Part shown: positions 53,877-62,063 of the stretch, one piece after another | Numbering within the stretch: position 1 is the first letter of the stretch | Layout: the number at the start of each line of letters is the position of its first letter | Assembly: GCF_958405895.1 (NCBI RefSeq) | Contig: NZ_CATZAR010000004.1 | Source: Ralstonia thomasii | GTDB lineage: Bacteria > Pseudomonadota > Gammaproteobacteria > Burkholderiales > Burkholderiaceae | Length of the DNA: 64,000 bases | Direction: 5' to 3' (one strand) | The notes under the pieces: generated by a model | What the model was told of the DNA's origin: nothing | Databases searched by the model: none | What the model saw: the letters and a program-made list of their open reading frames with translations, nothing else | Made by a program: the position numbers and the translations under genes

Positions 53877-53897
53877 CGATTACCTGACGCGTAATCG
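53877..53897. promoter_or_regulatory. Inverted repeat upstream of the SnoaL-like gene
   Basis: CGATTAC, a 7-bp spacer, and GTAATCG form a perfect 7-bp-arm dyad about 93 bp before the start codon. Possible operator for an unlinked regulator. Confidence 0.4.
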
Positions 53898-53989
53898 ACA
53901 CCATCCACGGTGGCGCCGAAGATGAAGCCATCCAGCGCATGATCCGTCACCGCGCTGGGCAAGCGCCCCACTTCGAACGGAGAAACGTC

Positions 53990-54388
53990 ATGACATCCAC
54001 CCAACTCGCCGCCAACGACACGCTCGCCGATACGCTGGTCGACCGTTACATCGCCGCATGGAACGCAACAGACGCTGCGCAACGCCGCACCCTCGTCGCG
54101 CAAACCTGGACTGAAAACGCCACGTATGTCGATCCGCTGATGCAGGGCGCCGGCCATGACGGCATCGAGGCGCTCATTGCGGGCGTGCAGGCCAAGTTCC
54201 CGGGTTTCCGCTTTGCGCGCGACGGCGGCGCGGATGTGGTGCAGGACACGATCCGCTTCCGATGGACGCTCGGCCCCGATGGACAGGCGCTGGTCAAGGG
54301 CACCGACTTCGTGCGCCTTGAAGGTGGCCGCATGCAGGCGGTGACCGGCTTCATCGATCAAATGCCAGGCATGGGCGACGCCGCCTGA
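53990..54388 (+). CDS. SnoaL/NTF2-like protein
   Basis: 132 residues with the NTF2-like pattern: LVDRYIAAWNATDAAQRRTL, WTENATYVDPLMQGAGHDGI and an antiparallel-sheet C-terminal half. Such proteins bind small ligands or act as isomerases/hydrolases; no catalytic assignment is possible. Start at MTSTQLAAN, with CGGAGAAACGTC upstream. A terminator follows. Confidence 0.88.
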   Translation: MTSTQLAANDTLADTLVDRYIAAWNATDAAQRRTLVAQTWTENATYVDPLMQGAGHDGIEALIAGVQAKFPGFRFARDGGADVVQDTIRFRWTLGPDGQALVKGTDFVRLEGGRMQAVTGFIDQMPGMGDAA

Positions 54389-54408
54389 GTGCGCCTCCAA
54401 ACAAAAGC

Positions 54409-54435
54409 AAACGCCCCGCAAATCGGGGCGTTTTG
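54409..54435. terminator. Terminator between convergent SnoaL-like and methyltransferase-like genes
   Basis: AAACGCCCCG, CAAAT loop and CGGGGCGTTTT form a GC-rich hairpin with flanking A and T runs. Confidence 0.9.
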
Positions 54436-54458
54436 CATGGGACGGCGCGCAGCTCCGA

Positions 54459-55334
54459 TCAGATCGACAGCGCGTCTTCCTGGCCGGCGTTGGCACTGCG
54501 CAAACCGTCGGCCCAGCCCTTGGTCGGCAGCTTGAGCGAGGCCTGCAGCGCGGCAGCCCGCGTCTGCACATCTTCCCAACTGACGTGCAGCGGCGGCCCA
54601 TTGAACGCCAGCGCGATCACATTGCCATCGTGCACTTCAGGGAAGACAAGCACGCGATTGTCGAACGCGTCACAAATGCGCTCGATATTGCGCGGAAAGC
54701 TGGTGTGATCGCCAAACAGGTTGATCGTCATCACACCCGGCGAGCGCAACACCTGGCGGCAAGCCTTGTAGAACGCGGGCGTATCGAGCACAGGGCCGCG
54801 CGCGGTGGCGTCGTACAGGTCGATCTGCAGCGCATCGACTGTGCCATGGTGGCTGGCGTCCATCACCCAGTCGTAGGCGTCCTGTTCGAGCACGCTCAAC
54901 CGCGCGTCGTCAAACGGCAGGCCGAACATGCTGCGCGCCGCGACGATCACGGACGGGTTCAGCTCCACTGCCGTCACCTGCGCCGGCGCGAGATGACGAT
55001 GGCAGAACTTGGTGAGCGCGGCAGCCCCCAGACCGAGTTGCACGACGTGGAAGTCCGCTCGCGCAGCCGGGTCGAGAAACAGCAGCCACGCCATCATCTG
55101 CTGCGCATATTCCAGTTCGATGGCATCGGGCTTGGACAGCCGCATGGCGCCCTGCACCCATTCGGTACCGAAGTGGAGGTAGCGCACACCCGTCAGTTCA
55201 GAGAACGTGACAGGAGCAAAGCGCGGGGCCATGCGCTTCGGTTCGTCATCGTGGGTCTGGCGGTCTTCGCGCTTGGCGCGGGCCGGACGGCGCGAGGCGA
55301 CGGCCTCGATGGATTTACGTTTCAACAGCGTCAT
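54459..55334 (-). CDS. Spermidine-synthase-like methyltransferase-fold protein
   Basis: 291 residues. The Rossmann core is visible: FHVVQLGLGAAALTKFCHRH (nucleotide/aminopropyl-donor loop), VTAVELNPSVIVAARSMFGL, and VDALQIDLYDATARGPVL. It resembles spermidine synthase (SpeE-like) family members of unknown substrate in Burkholderiaceae. Start at MTLLKRKS, 8 bp after the TPR gene stop; the upstream extension overlaps that gene. Confidence 0.88.
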   Translation of the reverse strand: MTLLKRKSIEAVASRRPARAKREDRQTHDDEPKRMAPRFAPVTFSELTGVRYLHFGTEWVQGAMRLSKPDAIELEYAQQMMAWLLFLDPAARADFHVVQLGLGAAALTKFCHRHLAPAQVTAVELNPSVIVAARSMFGLPFDDARLSVLEQDAYDWVMDASHHGTVDALQIDLYDATARGPVLDTPAFYKACRQVLRSPGVMTINLFGDHTSFPRNIERICDAFDNRVLVFPEVHDGNVIALAFNGPPLHVSWEDVQTRAAALQASLKLPTKGWADGLRSANAGQEDALSI

Positions 55335-55342
55335 AAAGCGGG

Positions 55343-56101
55343 TCAACGGGAAGAAGACTGAGCGGCCGCGGCACGCTGCAGCCATTCGCGATTGTGGTCT
55401 TTGGCATAGCGCGTCCAGTGCTTGGCATCGCGCAGGATTTCTTCAAACAGGGCCTGCGCGCGCTGCTTGTCGGCATCGCTGTTCTGGGCGAGCAGCCATT
55501 CGCCGAAGAGGCAACGGGCAGCGGCATCGTTCGCGCAGGTCAGCGCTTGCTCGAAGGCTTCACGCGTATTCGGCGCGTTGGTTGCGGCCAATGCGCGTGC
55601 GTACAGCAATGTCGGCTCGGGCTGCTGGCGCGTCACCCGATGCGCTTCGAACAGTTTGTCGAGCGTGTCCCTGGCGAGTGCCGCGTCGCCGGTGGCAAAC
55701 TGCGCGCGAGCCAGGCCGAGCAGCACGGCCGGGTCGCCAGCAAATGGGCCGGTGGCCGCCTGCTCGAAGTGCTGGCGTGCTTCCTTCGCGTCGCCGGCTT
55801 CCAGCAGTGCTTCGCCCAGACGCAGGCGGTGCTGCACGGTCGGCGCGCGGTCGAAATCGTTGCGGGCTTCGCGCACGGCGCGGTTCGGATCGATCAGTTG
55901 CGTCACAGCGCGGCTGGCAACGCGGGCGCCGCGCGAGTGGCGCATCTCCGGAAGATAGATCGCGAAGAAATACACCACGCTGCCCAGCAGCGGGAACGCA
56001 AACAGGATGAACAACCAGTACATGTTCTGGTTGTTGCGCACGACGTGCACCGCAAAGAACAGCGCGACGATGACGTGAAACCCGATTCCAAGAAACGGCA
56101 T
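55343..56101 (-). CDS. Membrane-anchored TPR protein
   Basis: 252 residues. Two N-terminal hydrophobic segments (IGFHVIVALFFAVHVV; MYWLFILFAFPLLGSVVYFF) resembling a phospholipase-D-nuclease N-terminal membrane domain, then TPR-like helices (RLRLGEALLEAGDAKEARQH; AVLLGLARAQFATGDAALAR). Probably an inner-membrane scaffold. Shares a transcript with the downstream methyltransferase-like gene. Confidence 0.85.
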   Translation of the reverse strand: MPFLGIGFHVIVALFFAVHVVRNNQNMYWLFILFAFPLLGSVVYFFAIYLPEMRHSRGARVASRAVTQLIDPNRAVREARNDFDRAPTVQHRLRLGEALLEAGDAKEARQHFEQAATGPFAGDPAVLLGLARAQFATGDAALARDTLDKLFEAHRVTRQQPEPTLLYARALAATNAPNTREAFEQALTCANDAAARCLFGEWLLAQNSDADKQRAQALFEEILRDAKHWTRYAKDHNREWLQRAAAAQSSSR

Positions 56102-56277
56102 GTGAAGGCCCGATAGAGAAATGCACCGACGCCCCCCGCGTCGGCCTCGGGCGCGATTGTGACAGATGCGCTGCAGCGGGGGATGCCGCGCCCTTGACGT
56201 CTGCGCCCTGCTCGCCCGGAAGCCGCATAGAGCCGGTCTTCAGGGTCGATGGGGCAATGGCCTGAGCGAAGCGAACC

Positions 56278-56787
56278 TCAGGGATGGCCCAGGAAGTCCA
56301 GCTTGCCGATTTCCACGCCGTTGTGGCGCAGCAGCGCATAAGCTGTGGTGACATGGAAATACAGGTTCGGCAGCACGAAACCGCGCAGGTAATCGATGCC
56401 CGTGAACTGCAGTTCGCGGGTCGGGCTCTTGAGCGTGATCTGGCGATCTTCGCTGCCGGCAAATGCCGCGGGGTCGATGCTGTTGACGAACTCCAGTGTC
56501 TTGGCAATGCGCGCCTTCAGCTCTGGAATGGTCGTCTCCACATCCGGGTACGACGGCACCTCGTTGCCCGACAAACGCGCCGCGCCGCCCTTGGCCTGAT
56601 CACAGGCAATCTGCACCTGCCGCGTGAACGGATGCATGTCTGGCGCCAGACGCGCGGTCATCAGATTGGCCGGGTCGAACTTCTTCGCTTCTGCGTGGGC
56701 AGCCGCCTTGTCGAGCAGCGCCGACAGGTTGCCGAGCATGCGGTTGGCAGTCGGTACGAGAAACTCGTACATCGAAGGTGTGGTCAT
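56278..56787 (-). CDS. DUF1993 domain protein
   Basis: 169 residues: SMYEFLVPTANRMLGNLSAL, ARLAPDMHPFTRQVQIACDQ, FTGIDYLRGFVLPNLYFHVT and YALLRHNGVEIGKLDFLG, the DUF1993 (DinB-like helical) pattern. Function unknown. Start at MTTPSMYEF with AAGGAAAG upstream; an in-frame ATG 24 bases earlier is possible. Confidence 0.9.
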   Translation of the reverse strand: MTTPSMYEFLVPTANRMLGNLSALLDKAAAHAEAKKFDPANLMTARLAPDMHPFTRQVQIACDQAKGGAARLSGNEVPSYPDVETTIPELKARIAKTLEFVNSIDPAAFAGSEDRQITLKSPTRELQFTGIDYLRGFVLPNLYFHVTTAYALLRHNGVEIGKLDFLGHP

Positions 56788-57220
56788 GGGAGTGCTTTCC
56801 TTGGTATCCATCGTTGTGGCCGCCGACGATCTTCTGCGCGACCCTGCGGCAGCGCGCTCTTGCGCAGGGCACAGTGTAGGCCAGCGATTCGGCCGGTGCA
56901 TGGCGCACGCGCATGCCTCGTCATGAGGCATCTGGCACGAGATTAGTGCGGCAGAACCTCTTGGCGTGTGCGGATCGACGGGCCCGCCGGCCTCTCTTGC
57001 GTGGCATGGCTATTGCATCGGCAAGGACAAGGCCAACGGCGGCCTTGATCTACCTTGGCACTTCGCGATAACGCGCTCCGCACAGGAGCGTCCGGGGCAA
57101 CGGCGCTCCGAGGCGACACGGCACGTCCCCGGCAACCGGTGCGTCGCCGTCTCGCTTCGGGGCGTTTTTTTTCTGGCCGGCGCGATTCCATCAGCGCCGA
57201 CACCACCTGCAAGGCATGAC
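56788..57220. other. Divergent spacer before the PilJ-like gene
   Basis: 433 bp with no convincing gene. A GC-rich stretch with T8 at 57165-57172 follows a weak hairpin and could be a terminator or leader element for the sensor gene. Confidence 0.5.
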
Positions 57221-58023
57221 ATGAACGCTCCCTCCTTCCCGGCTTCCGCGGCCGATGTGTCCGTCGAGACCATTGGTGAGCTGATCAACCTGTCCGGACG
57301 GCAGCGCATGCTGTCACAGCGGATCGTGCTGCAAATGGTATTGGCGGCTCAGGGTCATACCGCCGCGCTCGACATCGCACGATCGTGCCTGGCGACATTC
57401 GCGTCGGCACACACCGAACTTGTGGACGGCAATGCGCGGTTGCCCGGCGCGTTCTCGGAGGCATTGCGTCAGTTGTACTCGGGCAAGCTGCGCGGCGATG
57501 CTCGCGTCCGCGAGTTCATCGCGCTGGCCAAAAGCGCCATCGATACCCTGTCGACCGGCACGACCCACCGCAACCCGTCGCTCGATGCGCTCGTCGCGCA
57601 GGCCACGCCCATGCTGGAATTGCTACAGACCATCACGCAGGCGTACCAGGAGGAAATGCACGTATGCGAAGTCGCACTGCGCAAGCGTCAGGCGGACATC
57701 GCCACGCACCTTGGCCGCATCTCGATGCAGGCCAACATCGTCGCCATGAACGCGCGCGTCTCCGCGGCGCGGGCGGGTCCTTACGGGCGCGAGTTCTCGG
57801 TCATCACGACGGTGCTCGCAGACATCATCCAGGAGATGGACCAACTGATCCGCAATGTCGTCGGCACGAACGACGCCGGCCAGTCCGGCGCCGGCACGCG
57901 CCGGCCATCGACGCCGGCATCGCAAACCTTCGGGCACATGTCGCTGCGCTGATCGCAACCAGCGAGCGCATTCTTCAGATGATGGATGACGTGACCGGCT
58001 TGTACGAAGGGCAGACCAGGTAG
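57221..58023 (+). pseudogene. PilJ-type chemoreceptor-like protein with an apparent frameshift
   Basis: The frame from 57221 encodes a type IV pili methyl-accepting transducer N-terminal domain (VETIGELINLSGRQRMLSQR) and a short signalling-like helix (MQANIVAMNARVSAARAGPY; REFSVITTVLADIIQEMDQL), then stops at 57952. Downstream of about 57900 the adjacent frame continues in perfect coding style (AIDAGIANLRAHVAALIATS, ERILQMMDDVTGLYEGQTR) to a TAG at 58021-58023. A one-base deletion within 57885-57925 would join them. It is either a real inactivating/altering mutation or a sequencing error. No membrane segment is seen, so the product would be soluble. Confidence 0.75.
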
Positions 58024-58030
58024 CGGGAAG

Positions 58031-58411
58031 CTACGACAGCCACTCACGCAGCGCTTGCCACGCCGCCAACTTCTGGGCATACGGCACGGCTGCATAGGCC
58101 GGACTGCTGGAAGGGAGTTTGAGGATGGTGTGGCGGTCGCCGATGTCGCCCAGCGCCTTTACGCCAATGCGCGACGCGGTGCCGCCGTTAAAGGCAATGA
58201 GCGCCAGTTCCGGCAAAGAGGCGATCAAGCCGGCAAGGTCATTACCGGCATGGTCCCGGATCTTGCTGTCGAGACTGCCTTCGCGCTTGGCTTCGGCCAC
58301 CACATCCCACAGGCCGATGCGATGCGCAAGCAGCACCTGCAAACGCGCGGCGTATTCCATGCCCGGTAAATCCTGGCCGATCACCTCGCCGGCCAGGCGC
58401 CAGAACTGGTT
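58031..58411 (-). pseudogene. 5'-truncated DNA glycosylase gene (duplicate of 61552-62055)
   Basis: Encodes residues equivalent to 40-167 of the intact gene (NQFWRLAGEVIGQDLPGMEY; GLWDVVAEAKREGSLDSKIR; LALIAFNGGTASRIG; LKLPSSSPAY). The first 39 residues, including the active-site motif GSLPGEASL and YYAH, are missing and replaced by unrelated sequence. Protein identity to the intact copy is about 75-80 percent, so the duplication is not recent, or the two come from different strains. Probably non-functional. Confidence 0.85.
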
Positions 58412-58526
58412 GATATTTTGGTTAATTTGACACCTGGGCAGCAAGCTTCTCGCACAGAATGATTGCGAACGACCCGGGCCGGGACCACTGTGTTGCGAAG
58501 ATGGATTGAATTGAGTGGACGTAGGG

Positions 58527-59510
58527 TCAAAACTCCATCAGGTCCTTGGCAACGACCACTTGTCCGGAGAAGAATTTCTTCACCTCAGGCACGTAGCGCT
58601 GATAATCGTCATGCTCGTTGACCGTCGGCAACAGGTGCGTTAGCACCACCGTTTTGACATGAGCGCGTGCCGCCATTTTTCCGACAGCATCCGGCGTTAG
58701 ATGCTCCTCGACTTCATGCCGCATGAGCGCCGCCTGTTGCTCCGGTGTCATGCCTTGCCAAGTCCCGTTCTTGATGAACACCTGCTTAACGTCTTCGCTT
58801 GAGCCCACCTCCGACACGAGGGTATCGGCGTCCCTTGCCAGCTCAGTCACTGCGTCGCTGGGGCCAGTGTCACCGGTAAAGACAATGACACGGTCGGGGG
58901 TCTGGAAACGGTAGGCATAGGATTTGTACTTGCCGTGGTACGGGCTGCCTTCAGGAATATGGAAGTGCGTGTTCTCCACAGCAGTGACCTTGATGTTCTG
59001 GTCCTGGTAGATCAGCCCCGGCGCAACGTCATGGCCAACGAAGACATCGCCAAGCGGTGTGCGCCTGCCTTCGGCCCAGCGGATTTCCGCATTCACCGTG
59101 AAATATTGAATCGCGCCTTTCACGAGCGCGGCGGTCCCGGGCGGGCCGTAGACGTCGATGGGATCATGGCGCTGAAAATCCCATGCCACTGACATGAGTG
59201 CACCCAGACCTGCAGTGTGATCGTCGTGGCCGTGCGTGATGAACACTTTCCCGATCTGCCGGAAATTAGCCCCCGCCTGCGTCACTCGGCGCAGCACGCC
59301 ATCACCGGCGTCTACAAGGTAGTACGTCCCGTTGACGATCAACAGATTCGACGACTGCGCCCGATCCTTGGCCGGAATCGGCCCGCCGCGCGTACCGAGC
59401 GTGATGAGGTGCGTGCCGGTTCGGGTCTCCGTTGCTTCGCCGCTCGCCCGCCTCAGAGGGAGGAGGCTCAAGACAACGATGCTCGCAAGCAACAACCGGC
59501 CGATTTTCAT
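58527..59510 (-). CDS. Secreted MBL-fold metallo-hydrolase
   Basis: 327 residues with a signal peptide (MKIGRLLLASIVVLSLLPLR) and the MBL zinc motif ITHGHDDHTAG, a further His in NTHFHIPEG, Asp in VFTGDTGPSD and His in VVLTHLLPT. It resembles RNase Z/arylsulfatase-like periplasmic hydrolases; substrate unknown. Start set at MKIGRLL, which has GGAG six bases upstream; ATGs at 59516 and 59522 are alternatives. Confidence 0.88.
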   Translation of the reverse strand: MKIGRLLLASIVVLSLLPLRRASGEATETRTGTHLITLGTRGGPIPAKDRAQSSNLLIVNGTYYLVDAGDGVLRRVTQAGANFRQIGKVFITHGHDDHTAGLGALMSVAWDFQRHDPIDVYGPPGTAALVKGAIQYFTVNAEIRWAEGRRTPLGDVFVGHDVAPGLIYQDQNIKVTAVENTHFHIPEGSPYHGKYKSYAYRFQTPDRVIVFTGDTGPSDAVTELARDADTLVSEVGSSEDVKQVFIKNGTWQGMTPEQQAALMRHEVEEHLTPDAVGKMAARAHVKTVVLTHLLPTVNEHDDYQRYVPEVKKFFSGQVVVAKDLMEF

Positions 59511-60164
59511 CTCCATCTCCATCACTCGAACGATGCTGACCAAAATCAAAAACACCTGATTGAACGACACGACAACCCGTCACCATCCATTATCAAAATG
59601 GTTGCCGACACCTTGGCAAAGGCACATAGAAATCCATTCCGTCCATCGCGGGGCAAGGCTTTCCTGAGCATGCGTTCCAGGCGACGCCACGACGAAAGCC
59701 AGAGCTGAAGTCGCCATTGCCAGTCGACACGTATGTCGGAGCGCGGTCGCTGGGGAGTGCGCAGAGGCAATGTGGAGCAACATTCATGCTGACATCGGCA
59801 GGACAAGGTTTTCGGGTTCCTGATCGCCACGGAGAGCCGATTCGGAGCCCAAGCCGTTTCAGAACTGAAACAATGCCGACGGTATCGAGTGGGCGCACTG
59901 ATCGAGAACCGGCTTATGTAAACGTATACGGCGATGACTGAGCATCAAGCATCCGGCGCGGCAAGGCACATCAGTCGACGCAATTCAGTCGATGCAATTC
60001 GCAGGTTGCTTCATGCTTGAACGACTTTGGCCTGGAATCAGTCCCGCCGCAGCCTCCGCGGCCCCGAAACCCCGGTCGTACGAGCACCGGTACGAATCTT
60101 GCCGACCTCCGCAGATCGCGCAAGGTGCGTGGCAGGGATTGCCTCATCCGTTACGGAGATATTC
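59511..60164. other. 654-bp divergent spacer
   Basis: No convincing gene on either strand; short frames lack family resemblance. Contains the repeat GTCGACGCAATTCAGTCGATGCAATTCGC region (two CGATGCAATTC-like units near 59975-60003). Base composition is less GC-rich than the ICE or core. Confidence 0.5.
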
Positions 60165-60920
60165 ATGAAACCGTTCTTGGCTGCAACAACGGCTGCATTC
60201 GCGCTCCTGCTGCTTGCTGATCCTGGCGCATCCTCTGCGCAACCGGTGCTGAAAGCGGGCAGCACCACAGCAGGCCAACCAACGTCGGGCCTGAATCCGC
60301 AAACGAAGCAGCTCGAAGGTATATCGGTGGAGGTTCTTCAGGCGATTGCGAAAGATACTGGACTGCAGATTGAATTCAAGCCGATGACTTTCGCGGAACT
60401 GCAGCCAGCCTTGCTGGAAGGGAAGATCGATATCATCGCCGCCTCCTTTGGGATCACCCCTACGCGACAAAAAATCGTCGAGTTTACTGACGTCTATGGG
60501 TCATATCGAGACAAGCTGCTGGTCTCCATCAACGACACAAAGACGTACCGATCAGCGGCCGATTTCAAGGGGATGGCGATCGCAATTCCAAAAGGAAGTA
60601 CATACATAGATGGCCTGAAAGACGCCGGTGCCATCCTGACATTTGTCAGCACACCTCCAGAAGCGATCGGTGAACTGGAAGCAGGCCGCGTTGCCGGCGT
60701 TGTCGACAACGGACTGCAGATCGCGTATCGCATGCAGAACAACGCGCACCCCGCGCTCAAGATTGTGGATTCGTATCAACCGATCCAGGAAGGCAAGCTG
60801 GCATTTGCTGTGAGGAAAGGCGATGCAGACCTGCTCGCAAAGCTCAATACATCACTGAAGAAGCTGCAAGCCAATGGCACGGTTAAGGCGATTTATTTCA
60901 GGTGGGGACTCGATCTGTGA
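60165..60920 (+). CDS. ABC transporter periplasmic solute-binding protein (amino-acid type)
   Basis: 251 residues. Signal peptide (MKPFLAATTAAFALLLLADP, cut near SSAQP), then the SBP_bac_3 fold: LEGISVEVLQAIAKDTGLQI, DIIAASFGITPTRQKIVEFT and GVVDNGLQIAYRMQ. Binds a small polar molecule for import; no permease or ATPase genes are adjacent, so it is an orphan. Start chosen at MKPFLAA with ACGGAGATATTC upstream. Confidence 0.9.
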   Translation: MKPFLAATTAAFALLLLADPGASSAQPVLKAGSTTAGQPTSGLNPQTKQLEGISVEVLQAIAKDTGLQIEFKPMTFAELQPALLEGKIDIIAASFGITPTRQKIVEFTDVYGSYRDKLLVSINDTKTYRSAADFKGMAIAIPKGSTYIDGLKDAGAILTFVSTPPEAIGELEAGRVAGVVDNGLQIAYRMQNNAHPALKIVDSYQPIQEGKLAFAVRKGDADLLAKLNTSLKKLQANGTVKAIYFRWGLDL

Positions 60921-60977
60921 CCACACCTAGGAAGCGCTCTTAATGTCCGGAGAACAAGCCCTTGCGTTGGCGCGCCT

Positions 60978-61412
60978 ATGGAAAACATGATGAGAAAGAT
61001 CGTTGTATTGACACTCAGCTTCGTCTGCGTCGCTCCTGTCGTTGCACTGGCGCAGGAGTACAACTGCTCAGCACAGACGCTCAACGGCGAATACATCTTC
61101 GCCGGTCGCGGGTTTATCGAGCCGGGCGAACCTGGGGTGCAGCGAGTGCGCAGCGGTGTGCTGATCTTCGACGGCGCTGGCAATGTTGCAGGTAAGCAAT
61201 CATCAAGTCGCGGCGGGAACATCAGCCGAGACAGGCTGCAGGGTACCTATGCACTTGATGCCAATTGCTCCGGAACGGCAACTTTTGGCTCGGTAGCAAA
61301 ACCTGGCAGCCAAATTCATTGGGATCTGTATGTCGCCCGAGGCGGCAAGACAGGACATATGGTTCGCATGGATGACGGAAGCATGGCGGTCCGCACCTTT
61401 CAAAAAGAGTAG
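60978..61412 (+). CDS. Hypothetical secreted protein
   Basis: 144 residues. Signal peptide (MRKIVVLTLSFVCVAPVVAL from the third ATG), then CSAQTLNGEYIFAGRGFIEP, GVLIFDGAGNVAGKQSSSRG and LQGTYALDANCSGTATFG. The pattern of Gly/Asn-rich beta strands with two Cys resembles small secreted proteins of unknown function in Burkholderiales. ATGs at 60987 and 60990 are alternative starts with slightly better purine spacing. Confidence 0.8.
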   Translation: MENMMRKIVVLTLSFVCVAPVVALAQEYNCSAQTLNGEYIFAGRGFIEPGEPGVQRVRSGVLIFDGAGNVAGKQSSSRGGNISRDRLQGTYALDANCSGTATFGSVAKPGSQIHWDLYVARGGKTGHMVRMDDGSMAVRTFQKE

Positions 61413-61551
61413 ACCAAACCTCCAGCCCTCCCTTGCTCAACGCCGTAGATCGTTGACAGTCAGTCCCGGGGATGGACACCCAGCATCGGGCGATGCCAAG
61501 TCAAGACGTATCGCACTGAACAACAATCGCGATTTGTTGGCACCCCCAACA

Positions 61552-62055
61552 TCAGTCAGCTTTACCGAGCCATGACTCCAACTCGCGCCAAGCATGCAGT
61601 TTTTCCGCGTACGGCATCGTATGCGCCGGACTGCTGGAGGGGAGCCGGACAATCCGATAACTGCCGCCATGCGAGCCGAGCGCTTTCAAGCCGATGCGCT
61701 CGGCCGTGCCGCCATTAAAGGCAATCACCGCCAGGTTTGGCAACGAGGCAATCAAGCTGGAGAGGTCGTTGCCAGCGTGGTCCCGGATCTTGCTGTCGAG
61801 ACTGCCTTCGCGCCTGGCCTCGGCCACCACATCCCATAAGCCGAGGCGATGGGCGAGCAATGCTTGCAGGCGCGCGCCGTACTCCATGCCGGCAAGGTCC
61901 TGGCCGATGACCTCACCAACCAGGCGCCAGAACTGGTTCTGCTTGTGTGCGTAGTACTGCGATTGCGCAAGCGATGCTTCACCGGGCAGGCTGCCCAGGA
62001 TCAGCACGCGCGTGTGCGCGTCGACCACGGGCGGAAAGCATCGCTTGAGCGTCAC
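61552..62055 (-). CDS. DNA glycosylase of the deoxyinosine/uracil glycosylase superfamily
   Basis: 167 residues. Motif I GSLPGEASLAQSQYYAHKQN-QFW is that of family 6 (hypoxanthine/deoxyinosine) glycosylases; PSSSPAHTMPY is the C-terminal motif. It removes deaminated bases to start base-excision repair. Nine bp downstream of htpG, so possibly co-transcribed. A truncated homologue lies 3.1 kb away. Confidence 0.9.
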   Translation of the reverse strand: MTLKRCFPPVVDAHTRVLILGSLPGEASLAQSQYYAHKQNQFWRLVGEVIGQDLAGMEYGARLQALLAHRLGLWDVVAEARREGSLDSKIRDHAGNDLSSLIASLPNLAVIAFNGGTAERIGLKALGSHGGSYRIVRLPSSSPAHTMPYAEKLHAWRELESWLGKAD

Positions 62056-62063
62056 GCTTGTCG

